From assembly GCA_947372745.1 (NCBI GenBank), contig CANBUY010000008.1:1-64000 (forward strand): a stretch of 64,000 bases of DNA, given 5' to 3'. Both the position numbers and the translations under genes were made by a program. This stretch comes from Comamonadaceae bacterium (GTDB lineage: Bacteria > Pseudomonadota > Gammaproteobacteria > Burkholderiales > Burkholderiaceae_C). Shown here piece by piece: positions 31,302-39,281 of this stretch (positions within the stretch are counted from its first letter, which is position 1; each line of letters opens with the position of its first letter). The notes beneath the pieces are model-generated. The model worked only from the letters and a program-made list of their open reading frames with translations. It was not told where the DNA came from and searched no databases.

Positions 31302-33335
31302 TTACGCCAAGGCTTGTGTCACCAGTTTGAGCAACTCCGCGCCTTCAGTCACCTGGTCGCCGGGGGCGTAGAGCAATTCGGCCACCACGCCGTCCATCGG
31401 GGCGGCAATGGTGTGCTCCATTTTCATGGCGTCCATCACGGCCAGGGTTTGGCCTTTGGTGACTTTGTCACCGGCCTTGACCGAGAACGACACGACCTTG
31501 CCCGGCATCGGCGCGGTCAGGCGCCCGCCCTCCACTTGGGCATCTCCGGCGTGGGCCAGGGCGTCGATAGCAATGATTTGCGTCGCGCCTTGGGCCGTAA
31601 ATACATGGGCGACAGCCCCGTTTCTGTACACGCTAACAATTTGGCGCTGTGCGCCCAAGCGCACATCCAGACCTTTGATGACCGGCGCAAATGAGAACAC
31701 CTCACGCTCGCCCGCCACATCCAGCTGCAAGGCGCCATCGTGCAAGGTGGTCATTTGCACCACTTGCACGACACCGGCAAACTCAAAGTCAAACCGACGA
31801 GCGCTAGGCCCGTGCGAACGCCAGCCATCCTGCCGTGACCACGGGTCTTGCCAAACCGCTTGGCTGGCCAAAGTGGCTTCAGCTGTTTTCTCTTGCTGCA
31901 AGGTATGCGCAATCGCACCGGCCACGGCCAGATTCAAACCGACTTTTTCCTGGTTAAACAGCACCGCTTCTTCGCGGGGGATCAAACCGGTGTCCAGGTC
32001 GGCGCTGGCAAACGAGCGGCTTTGCACCACGTTGCGCAAAAACTGCACGTTGGTGTTGAGGCCCACGATGTGGGTTTGCGCCAGCGCCGCGTCCAGACGC
32101 GAGAGCGCCTGTTCGCGCGTGTCGCCGTGCACGATCAGCTTGGCCACCATCGAGTCGTAAAACGGCGAAATCACATCGCCCTCACGCACACCCGAGTCCA
32201 CGCGCACGCCGCCGTTGCAGCGCTCAAAAGTCACGCAATCGGGCAAGCCGTAAACGTGCAGGGCACCGGTGGCGGGCAAAAAGTTGTTGTCCGGGCTTTC
32301 CGCGCAAATACGCGCTTCAATGGCGTGGCCGCTAATTTTGAGTTGGTCTTGGCGCAGCGGCAAAGCCTCGCCCGAGGCCACGCGCAGCTGCCATTCCACC
32401 AGGTCTTGCCCGGTGATGGCTTCGGTAACCGGGTGCTCTACTTGCAGGCGGGTGTTCATTTCCATGAAAAAGAAAATCATGGAGCCATCGGGCTTTTGCT
32501 CCACGATGAACTCCACTGTGCCCGCGCCCACATAAGCAACGGCACGGGCGGCGGCCACAGCAGCCTCGCCCATTTGCTGGCGAAACGCCTCGGTCATGCC
32601 AGGTGCAGGCGCTTCTTCCAGCACTTTTTGGTGGCGGCGCTGCACCGAGCAATCGCGCTCAAACAGGTAAACGTAGTTGCCCTGTGTGTCGCCAAACACC
32701 TGAATCTCGATGTGGCGCGGGCGCTGCACATATTTCTCAATCAGCACCGAGTCGTTGGCAAAGCTGTTGATGGCCTCACGCTTGCAGGAGGCCAGCGCTG
32801 CCGCGAAGTCGGCTGAAGCGTCCACCACCCGCATGCCCTTGCCGCCGCCGCCCGCGCTGGCTTTGATGAGCACGGGGGAGCCGATGCTGTCGGCCTCGCG
32901 TTGCAACAAGGCGGGGTCTTGGTCTTCGCCGTGGTAGCCGGGCACCAAGGGCACACCGGCCAGGTTCATCAGGCGTTTGGACTCGGCCTTGAGCCCCATG
33001 GCCTGAATGCTCGACGGCAGCGGGCCGATAAACACCAGCCCCGCGTTGGCACAGGCTTGGGCAAACTCGACGTTTTCGCTCAGAAAACCGTAGCCAGGGT
33101 GTACCGCTTGTGCCCCCGTAGCCAGGGCGGCGGCAATGATGTTTTCCCAGCGCAAGTAACTGTCTTTAGGCGCACTGCCGCCAATGTAAACCGACTCGTC
33201 ACACACACTGACGTGTTTGGCGTTGGCATCCGCATCAGAGTAAACCGCCACGGTTTTGATGGCCATGCGTTTGGCCGTCGCCGCCACGCGGCAAGCAATT
33301 TCGCCCCGGTTGGCAATGAGAATTTTGTTAAACAT
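31302..33335 (-). CDS. mccA: Methylcrotonyl-CoA carboxylase, biotin-carboxylase (alpha) subunit
   Basis: Carboxylates its own biotin with ATP and bicarbonate for transfer to 3-methylcrotonyl-CoA. The 677-residue protein has a biotin carboxylase domain (about 1-450, with ASAGGGGKGMRVV, ERDCSVQRRHQKVLEEAPAP and EMNTRLQVEHPVTE), a BT-like linker and a C-terminal biotinyl domain with the attachment lysine in VMDAMKMEH. The neighbour is a carboxyltransferase of the LiuB/MccB type and HMG-CoA lyase follows, so the leucine pathway fits better than acetyl- or propionyl-CoA carboxylase. It lies 15 bases after mccB. Confidence 0.92.
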   Translation of the reverse strand: MFNKILIANRGEIACRVAATAKRMAIKTVAVYSDADANAKHVSVCDESVYIGGSAPKDSYLRWENIIAAALATGAQAVHPGYGFLSENVEFAQACANAGLVFIGPLPSSIQAMGLKAESKRLMNLAGVPLVPGYHGEDQDPALLQREADSIGSPVLIKASAGGGGKGMRVVDASADFAAALASCKREAINSFANDSVLIEKYVQRPRHIEIQVFGDTQGNYVYLFERDCSVQRRHQKVLEEAPAPGMTEAFRQQMGEAAVAAARAVAYVGAGTVEFIVEQKPDGSMIFFFMEMNTRLQVEHPVTEAITGQDLVEWQLRVASGEALPLRQDQLKISGHAIEARICAESPDNNFLPATGALHVYGLPDCVTFERCNGGVRVDSGVREGDVISPFYDSMVAKLIVHGDTREQALSRLDAALAQTHIVGLNTNVQFLRNVVQSRSFASADLDTGLIPREEAVLFNQEKVGLNLAVAGAIAHTLQQEKTAEATLASQAVWQDPWSRQDGWRSHGPSARRFDFEFAGVVQVVQMTTLHDGALQLDVAGEREVFSFAPVIKGLDVRLGAQRQIVSVYRNGAVAHVFTAQGATQIIAIDALAHAGDAQVEGGRLTAPMPGKVVSFSVKAGDKVTKGQTLAVMDAMKMEHTIAAPMDGVVAELLYAPGDQVTEGAELLKLVTQALA

Positions 33336-33350
33336 GAGGGTGTCTTTCCG

Positions 33351-34972
33351 TTACATCCGAAACACGCCAAACTGCGTGTCGGCGATGGGGCTGTTCATGG
33401 AGGAGCTGAGGCCGAGGGCCAGGACGCGGCGGGTGTCCACGGGGTCAATAATGCCGTCGTCCCACAGGCGGGCGGTGGCGAAATAAGGGTGGCCTTGCAC
33501 TTCGTATTGGTCACGAATGGGGGCTTTGAAGGCGTTTTCTTCGTCTGCACTCCAGGCGCCGCCTTTGGCCTCAATGCCGTCGCGCTTGACCGTGGCCAGC
33601 ACGCTGGCCGCTTGTTCGCCGCCCATGAGGAGATGCGGGCGTTGGGCCACATCCACAAAAAGCGCGGGCTGAAAGCGCGCCCGCACATGCCGTAGTTGCC
33701 CGCACCAAAGCTGCCGCCAATGATGATGGTGAATTTGGGGACCGAGGCCGTGGCCACAGCCGTGACCATCTTGGCGCCGTTGCGCGCAATGCCCTCGTTT
33801 TCGTACTTGCGCCCAACCATGAAGCCGGTGATGTTTTGCAAGAAGATCAGCGGAATTTTGCGCTGGCAGCACAGCTCAATAAAGTGCGCACCCTTCAAGG
33901 CCGACTCGCTGAACAAAATGCCGTTGTTGGCAATGATGCCCACCGGCATGCCTTCAATATGCGCAAAGCCGGTCACCAGCGTAGTGCCAAAGCGGGGCTT
34001 GAACTCGTGAAACTCGGAGCCATCCACGATGCGGGCAATGATTTCGCGCACATCAAAGGGCTTGCGGGTGTCGGTGGGGATCACGCCGTACAACTCTTTT
34101 GCTTCAAATTTAGGAGCTACCATAGCACGCACAGCGTGCTCTACAGCCTTCTTTTTATTCAAATGCGACACCGCCAAGCGTGCCAGCGCCAGCGCATGCA
34201 AATCGTTTTGCGCCAAGTGGTCGGCTACACCCGAGAGCCGGGTGTGCACGTCGCCACCGCCCAAATCTTCAGCCGTGACCACCTCGCCCGTGGCGGCTTT
34301 CACCAGCGGGGGGCCACCCAAAAAGATGGTGCCCTGGTTTTGCACAATGATGGCCTCGTCGCTCATGGCCGGCACATAGGCACCGCCTGCAGTGCAACTG
34401 CCCATGACCACAGCAATTTGTGAAATGCCCTGGGCACTCATATTGGCTTGGTTAAAGAAGATGCGCCCGAAATGGTCGCGGTCCGGAAACACCTCGTCTT
34501 GGTTGGGCAAATTGGCACCGCCCGAGTCCACCAAATAGATGCAGGGCAAGCGGTTTTGCTGGGCCACTTCTTGCGCCCGCAAGTGCTTTTTGACCGTCAT
34601 GGGGTAGTAGGTGCCGCCCTTCACGGTGGCGTCATTGCAAACAATCATGCAATCCACCCCGCTCACGCGGCCAATGCCGGCAATCAGCCCGGCGCCGGGC
34701 GCGCTGTCGGTGCCGTCGCGGTCGGGGTACAAGCCCAAAGCAGCCAGCGGCGACAACTCCAAAAACGGCGTGCCGGGGTCCAGCAACATCTGCACGCGGT
34801 CACGCGGCAGCAGTTTGCCACGCCCGGTGTGCTTGGCGCGAGCAGCCGCACCACCACCCAGATTGGCCTTGGCGATTTGGGCATTCAGATCATCCACCAG
34901 CCCCCGCATAACGGCCGCGTTAGCCAGAAAATCGGCAGATCGGGCATTGAGTTTGGTATCCAGAACGGGCAT
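33351..34972 (-). pseudogene. mccB: Methylcrotonyl-CoA carboxylase carboxyltransferase (beta) subunit, frameshifted
   Basis: The carboxyltransferase partner of mccA, about 540 residues if repaired. The first frame runs from ATG 34972 ([15 protein letters not shown]) through the conserved [40 protein letters not shown] and [30 protein letters not shown]. It then reads nonsense because one base is missing near 33627-33631. The next frame resumes exactly with [23 protein letters not shown] and continues to the normal C-terminus FGVFRM at 33351. This is either a recent mutation or a sequencing/assembly error; the rest of the gene shows no decay. If real, the last 90 residues, including part of the CoA-binding half, are lost. 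Confidence 0.85.
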
Positions 34973-35133
34973 GGGCTTCTTTCTAAAGTTCTTGAGCAGA
35001 CGGTTCGAGCCGCCATTGTCACGCCCAAAGCATAAAAGCGCATCAGGATTTACGTGGGCCACGAAGGTTGCAAATCGTGCCAAAATTAACAAATGCAAAT
35101 CTTCAGCTTTAGCACACCACCTCGCTACGCCCC

Positions 35134-35216
35134 CGTCACTGCGAGCGCAGCGCGGCAGTCCATGGCTTCATTTTTCGCACGGCACGATGGACTGCCGCGC
35201 TACGCTCGCAGTGACG
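35134..35216. repeat. Dispersed palindromic repeat, copy A
   Basis: Two inverted arms of about 30 bases begin CGTCACTGCGAGCGCAGCG and end with the complementary GCTCGCAGTGACG, around a short centre. It occupies the divergent region between mccB and the araC-type gene and could fold into a long hairpin. Related copies lie near 39.1, 41.8, 57.6 and 61.4 kb. Confidence 0.85.
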
Positions 35217-35226
35217 GGCTGCCGTT

Positions 35227-36237
35227 ATGAGCACCGCGATTACCCCTATCGCCTATGTCAACGCTATTGTTCAGGCCTACAGTGCCCAAGGAAAAAGTCC
35301 GTTCCAAGCCCTGGCACTGGCACAAATTGCGCCAGAGTTATTGGAAAATACCACCGCGCGCATTACCGCCGAACAGTTTGAGCGACTCTCGGGTGCGGCC
35401 ATGCAGGAGCTTGACGACGAGGGGCTGGGGTGGTTCAGTCGCCGCTTGCCTTGGGGGAGCTACGGCATGCTGGCGCGCGCCTCCATTAGCGCGCCAACTT
35501 TGGGAGTGGCGCTAAAACGCTGGTGCCGCCACCATGGGCTCATCACCGCCGACATCTCGCTCACACTCACCACCAGCGGTGACACGGCCACATTGCGACT
35601 GACCGAGTCGAGCGACCTGGGCGTGCTGCGCGAGTTTTGTCTGGTCTCGGTGCTGCGCAACATCCACGGGCTGGCCTGCTGGCTGATTGATTCGCGTCTG
35701 AGCCTGCAAAGTGCCCAATTCCCCTTCACCGCCCCCGCGCACGCCGATGTGTATGGCGTGCTGTTCTCCGGCCCCACCACGTTCGAGGCGCCGTCTGCCG
35801 CTCTGCACTTTGACGCCCGCTACCTCGCACTGCCCTTGCGCCGGGATGAGCCCGCGCTGCAACACATGCTGCAACGCGCCCTCCCCCTGACCGTGCTGCA
35901 GTACCGGCGCGACCGCCTGCTGGTGCAGCGCGTGCGGCTGGCGCTAAGCGCACACCCGGCGCAAACCCACAATGCCGAAGCCTTGAGCGCTTTGCTCAAT
36001 GTTTCACCCCGCACCTTGCACCGACAGCTCAAAGACGAAGGCGCCTCATTGCAAGCCCTAAAAGACGAGGTGCGCAAAAACCGGGCACTTGAACTGTTGC
36101 TTCGCACCGCCCGCCCTATCAAGCAAGTGGCAGAGGCCGCAGGCTTCTCTAATGAGAAAAGCTTTATGCGGGCGTTTCGGAATTGGACCGGCACGTCACC
36201 CGCTGAATTCAGGCGCTTGGGCGCACCACCGGTTTAA
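35227..36237 (+). CDS. AraC-family transcriptional regulator
   Basis: The 336-residue protein has an N-terminal ligand-binding domain of the Arabinose_bd type (about 25-210) and a C-terminal double HTH (about 235-330). The latter is recognised from LLNVSPRTLHRQLKDEGASLQALKDEVRKNRALELL and IKQVAEAAGFSNEKSFMRAFRNWTGTSPAEFRR. It is divergent from the leucine-degradation cluster (mccB first), which is the most likely target by position. No ligand can be named. Confidence 0.88.
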   Translation: MSTAITPIAYVNAIVQAYSAQGKSPFQALALAQIAPELLENTTARITAEQFERLSGAAMQELDDEGLGWFSRRLPWGSYGMLARASISAPTLGVALKRWCRHHGLITADISLTLTTSGDTATLRLTESSDLGVLREFCLVSVLRNIHGLACWLIDSRLSLQSAQFPFTAPAHADVYGVLFSGPTTFEAPSAALHFDARYLALPLRRDEPALQHMLQRALPLTVLQYRRDRLLVQRVRLALSAHPAQTHNAEALSALLNVSPRTLHRQLKDEGASLQALKDEVRKNRALELLLRTARPIKQVAEAAGFSNEKSFMRAFRNWTGTSPAEFRRLGAPPV

Positions 36238-36290
36238 TTAAGCCCTGATTTGATCTAGCACAAATTAAAGCATCGACACTGCACAAATTT

Positions 36291-36299
36291 TGTGGATAA
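36291..36299 (-). promoter_or_regulatory. DnaA box 1 (TTATCCACA)
   Basis: Perfect nine-base match to the R1-type DnaA box, followed on the plus strand by CTTTGTG. Confidence 0.6.
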
Positions 36300-36429
36300 C
36301 TTTGTGTACCCAACCCGGTACAAGCCCTTGAAAGTGAGTGTTCATGCGGTTTTCAAGCGGGTGCACAAATTTCGGGCACAGCCCTTTTCAGGGCTAAAAA
36401 ATAATCCAGAGCATTCAACCCACAAGTTC

Positions 36430-36438
36430 TGTGGATAA
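36430..36438 (-). promoter_or_regulatory. DnaA box 2 (TTATCCACA)
   Basis: Perfect nine-base match, followed on the plus strand by CATTGTGG, similar to the flanks of the other two boxes. Confidence 0.6.
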
Positions 36439-36684
36439 CATTGTGGAGTAGCCCCACGAAAACAACTTGAATCCAATACCAGCAAGGGTTCCAACACGCT
36501 GCCTAAAAAATAAGCACAGGGTATAAGTCATTAATCAGCTTAAATAAAGTCCAGATTGCATACCAGAAAGCTCACAAAAATCGGCTTTGAATATATTTAT
36601 ATATAAATTTCTCAGCGGAAATTAACGCTGTTTTTGTGCTGGCAAGGTGACTTGCAAAATCATCTAATTTTCATTCACAAAAAA

Positions 36685-36693
36685 TGTGGATAA
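36685..36693 (-). promoter_or_regulatory. DnaA box 3 (TTATCCACA)
   Basis: Perfect nine-base match with the longer flanking similarity to box 1 (CTTTGTGGACCCAGCCC versus CTTTGTGTACCCAACCC). Confidence 0.6.
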
Positions 36694-36778
36694 CTTTGTG
36701 GACCCAGCCCTTAACAAGCCGCCAAACCGTTGACTGGTGCGGCTTGTAACAAGATGCTCAAAAAACAGGCAGTCTGGC

Positions 36779-37432
36779 TCAGGCCAACAAGCCCGGCAAG
36801 TCGGCCATGCTGCCAAACAAGCGACTGGCCCCCGCCCGGAGCAAAGCCGGGCCTCGGTCTGGCGTGGGGCAATAAGCCCACACCGTGGCGCCCGCAGCCA
36901 CACCCGCCGTGATCCCGATGGTGGTGTCTTCAATGACCAAACACTGCGTGGGGGCTGCGTTCAGGTGATGCGCGGCAGCCAAATAAACATCAGGTGCGGG
37001 TTTGGAGCGAGGCATTTCATGGCCACTGAAAATGCGGCCTTCAAAAAACCCGAACAAGCCCACTTGGGTGAGTTGCATTTCTACCTTGAACCGGTCGGCG
37101 CCTGAGGCGCAGGCAATGCGCGACAGCGTGTGCGTGTGCGCAGCATCCACGGCCGCGTGTGCACCGGTGATGATCTCCAGGCGCACGCTCAGTTCGGCGT
37201 TGCGGCGCTCGTAAAAAAGCGCCATCCAGTCCTCGGTCAATGCCTGCCCTGTGTGGGCTTCAATCGCCACGCGTTCATCGCGCACCGCCTTGCCGACAAA
37301 GTAGTCCATGCAGTCTTGGGCGCTCATGACCCAACCCCGTTCTTCCAGCATATCGCGCAAAACGCCGTTCACAATCGGCTCGCTGTCGACCAAGACCCCA
37401 TCACAGTCAAACAATATTGCTTCAAATTTCAT
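36779..37432 (-). CDS. HAD-superfamily phosphatase (beta-phosphoglucomutase/GPH-like)
   Basis: A cytoplasmic phosphohydrolase with unknown substrate. The 217-residue protein has motif I as FDCDGVLVDSEP near the N-terminus, a helical cap with EERGWVMSAQDCMDYFVG, motif III around KPAPDVYLAAAHHL and motif IV as CLVIEDTTIGITAGVAAG. These place it in HAD subfamily IA. It is transcribed away from the glycine riboswitch gene and converges on the araC-type gene. Confidence 0.85.
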   Translation of the reverse strand: MKFEAILFDCDGVLVDSEPIVNGVLRDMLEERGWVMSAQDCMDYFVGKAVRDERVAIEAHTGQALTEDWMALFYERRNAELSVRLEIITGAHAAVDAAHTHTLSRIACASGADRFKVEMQLTQVGLFGFFEGRIFSGHEMPRSKPAPDVYLAAAHHLNAAPTQCLVIEDTTIGITAGVAAGATVWAYCPTPDRGPALLRAGASRLFGSMADLPGLLA

Positions 37433-37540
37433 AGCTGGTTACGCACAATGCGCATGGTTAATAGGTTGATTTATTCAAAATACCGACGAAGCACCTTTTC
37501 TAAAAAGGCGAATTTTGAATGCCATAATAGCGGCTTGGAA

Positions 37541-37622
37541 CCGGGAGAGACTTTGAACAATCTCCTTGTAAAAAGCGCCGAAGGAGCAACCGCCCCGGAA
37601 TCTCTCAGGCAAAAGGACCGGT
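37541..37622 (+). ncRNA. Glycine riboswitch, first aptamer
   Basis: The signature GGGAGAGACT begins at 37543, CGCCGAAGGAGCAA follows in the middle and CTCTCAGGCAAAAGGACCG closes at about 37602-37620. These are the conserved P1/P3 elements of the glycine aptamer. A -10-like CATAAT at 37523-37528 lies just upstream. Confidence 0.92.
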
Positions 37623-37745
37623 ACCAAGCAACACACTCTGAAGAGTGATTGGGTTTCGTCACCCGGTCCACCGCAGGAGCAAGCGACCTTCCGGTTTAAC
37701 CCGGCTGCGTCGTGAATCTCTCAGGTCCAAAACAGAGGGGGCGAT
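37623..37745 (+). ncRNA. Glycine riboswitch, second aptamer
   Basis: A second aptamer repeats the pattern, with CCGCAGGAGCAAGCGACC near 37671-37688 and AATCTCTCAGGTCCAAAACAG near 37715-37735, followed by GGGGG. The tandem arrangement is typical of cooperative glycine sensors. A small hairpin (37746-37765, GGTTTTGA/TCAAAACC) follows with no U-tract, so the expression platform may act on translation or by another route. Confidence 0.88.
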
Positions 37746-37797
37746 GGTTTTGAATGCTCAAAACCGTCCACAACCCTGACTCATTTGGACTTCTCTC

Positions 37798-39024
37798 ATG
37801 AAAAATATAGCTGTTATCGGTGGTGGTATCACGGGCGTCACCACGGCCTATGCGCTGGCCAAACGCGGTTTTGCCGTCACCTTGTTTGAAAAACACCGCT
37901 ACGCCGCCATGGAAACCTCGTTTGCCAACGGCGGGCAACTCTCTGCCTCAAATGCCGAGGTCTGGAACCACAGCTCAACCATCTACAAGGGCATCAAGTG
38001 GATGCTCAAGAGCGACGCCCCCCTGCTGGTGAACCCCAAGCCCAGCTGGCACAAGATTTCGTGGTTTGCCGAGTTCATGGCAGCCATGGTGAACTACGAA
38101 AAAAATACGATTGAGACCGCGCGCCTCAGCATTGCCGCTCGTGAGCACCTGCTGGGTTGGGCGGCGCAAGAAGGCATCGACTTTGACCACAAACCCAAAG
38201 GCATCCTCCACATCTACCGGGACAAGGCCGACTTTGACCATGCAGGCAAAGTCTCGCGCCTGTTGGCGCTGGGCGGCTTAAGCCGTCAGGCGGTCACGCC
38301 CACAGAGATGCGCGCCATTGAACCCACGCTGGCGGGCGACTATTACGGTGGCTACTTCACACCCAGCGACTCCACCGGCGACATCCATAAGTTCACCACC
38401 GGACTGGCCGCTGCGGCTGAGCGCTTGGGTGTGGTGACTTTGTACGGGCAAGACATCAGCAAGGTGGCCAGCGGTGCACAAGGCGTGCACATCACCGCCA
38501 CAGAATCAGGCATTGAGAACACGCATCAGTTTGACGGCGTGGTGATCTGCGCTGGCACCGCCAGCCGCCAGCTGGCTGCCCAACTGGGCGACCGCGTGAA
38601 TGTGTACCCGGTCAAGGGCTACTCCATCACCGTCAACCTGCGCGACGCCCAAAGCCGGGCCAGCGCGCCTATTGTGAGCTTGCTGGACGACGCGACCAAA
38701 CTGGTCAGCAGCCGTTTGGGTGACGACCGCTTTCGGGTGGCAGGCACCGCTGAATTCAATGGCTTTAACCGCGACATTCGCGCCGACCGCATCCGCCCTC
38801 TGGTGGAATGGGTGCAGCAATGCTTCCCCGGCGTCAAGACCGACAGCGTGGTGCCTTGGGCCGGCCTGCGCCCCATGATGCCCACGATGCTACCCCGCGT
38901 GGGCAAGGGCAACAAGTCCAATGTGTTCTATAACACCGGCCACGGCCACTTGGGCTGGACGCTCTCCGCCATCACCGCCGAGATGATCAGCGAAGTGGTC
39001 AGCGGCGCTTACCCGGCGCAGTAA
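37798..39024 (+). CDS. dadA: D-amino-acid dehydrogenase (DadA-type FAD oxidoreductase)
   Basis: Oxidatively deaminates D-amino acids, passing electrons to the respiratory chain. Glycine control suggests that glycine or a related amino acid is its physiological substrate. The 408-residue protein starts with the dinucleotide-binding loop IAVIGGGITGVTTAYALAKRGFAVTLFEKH. It has the DadA segment ETSFANGGQLSASNAEVWNH and a C-terminal FAD loop VFYNTGHGHLGWTLS. It stands alone behind the riboswitch, with no dadX or glycine cleavage genes adjacent. Confidence 0.92.
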   Translation: MKNIAVIGGGITGVTTAYALAKRGFAVTLFEKHRYAAMETSFANGGQLSASNAEVWNHSSTIYKGIKWMLKSDAPLLVNPKPSWHKISWFAEFMAAMVNYEKNTIETARLSIAAREHLLGWAAQEGIDFDHKPKGILHIYRDKADFDHAGKVSRLLALGGLSRQAVTPTEMRAIEPTLAGDYYGGYFTPSDSTGDIHKFTTGLAAAAERLGVVTLYGQDISKVASGAQGVHITATESGIENTHQFDGVVICAGTASRQLAAQLGDRVNVYPVKGYSITVNLRDAQSRASAPIVSLLDDATKLVSSRLGDDRFRVAGTAEFNGFNRDIRADRIRPLVEWVQQCFPGVKTDSVVPWAGLRPMMPTMLPRVGKGNKSNVFYNTGHGHLGWTLSAITAEMISEVVSGAYPAQ

Positions 39025-39036
39025 ACAGAACTAGGC

Positions 39037-39105
39037 CACTGCGAGTGCTTTTGCCTCGTCACTGCGAGTGCTTTTGCCTCGTCACTGCGAGCGCTTTTAC
39101 CTCGT
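39037..39105. repeat. 23-bp tandem repeat, three units
   Basis: Three consecutive units starting at 39037, 39060 and 39083 read CACTGCGAGYGCTTTTRCCT followed by CGT. Each unit starts like the arm of the dispersed palindrome that follows at once, so the array looks like an amplified fragment of that element. Confidence 0.85.
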
Positions 39106-39207
39106 CACTGCGAGCGAAGCGCGGCAGTCCATCTTTGCGATTCAATGGTTTTTTCAGGAGCGGGCTTGGCGCGGCAACATGGACTGCCGCGCTTCGCTCG
39201 CAGTGAC
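39106..39207. repeat. Dispersed palindromic repeat, copy B
   Basis: Left arm CACTGCGAGCGAAGCGCGGC and right arm ending GCTTCGCTCGCAGTGACG flank a centre of about 45 bases. It lies between convergent dadA and the acyl-CoA dehydrogenase gene. Confidence 0.85.
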
Positions 39208-39209
39208 GG

Positions 39210-39281
39210 GGCTGAAGTGCTGCGTTTCTTTAAGGCTGAAGTGCTGCACCTCCTTAAGTCTGAGGCACAGCGTTTGCTTAC
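39210..39281. repeat. 24-bp imperfect tandem repeat
   Basis: Two good units (GGCTGAAGTGCTGC plus ten bases, at 39210 and 39234) and a degenerate third (39258) run into the 3' end of the acyl-CoA dehydrogenase gene. No function is recognised. Confidence 0.6.

Larger units (their letters stand above)
36238..36778. other. Gene-free AT-rich region with three perfect DnaA boxes
   Basis: A 541-base stretch without a credible gene, between convergent genes. It contains TGTGGATAA (complement of the DnaA box TTATCCACA) at 36291-36299, 36430-36438 and 36685-36693, all in the same orientation. The first and third copies share a longer similarity that starts TGTGGATAACTTTGTG and ends in ACAAGCC. An AT-only tract (around 36588-36612, with ATATATTTATATATAAATTT) lies between boxes two and three, like an unwinding element. 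No dnaA, dnaN, gyrB or rep gene is near. Confidence 0.65.

Noticed and set aside
36238-36778. Chromosomal oriC
   Set aside because: DnaA boxes and an AT tract are present, but no dnaA, dnaN, gyrB, parAB or rep gene flanks them; kept only as a DnaA-box cluster.
37746-37765. Terminator as the riboswitch expression platform
   Set aside because: The hairpin GGTTTTGA/TCAAAACC is not followed by a T-tract.
39037-39105. Possible CRISPR-like array
   Set aside because: The 23-bp units abut directly without spacers, and no cas genes are nearby.
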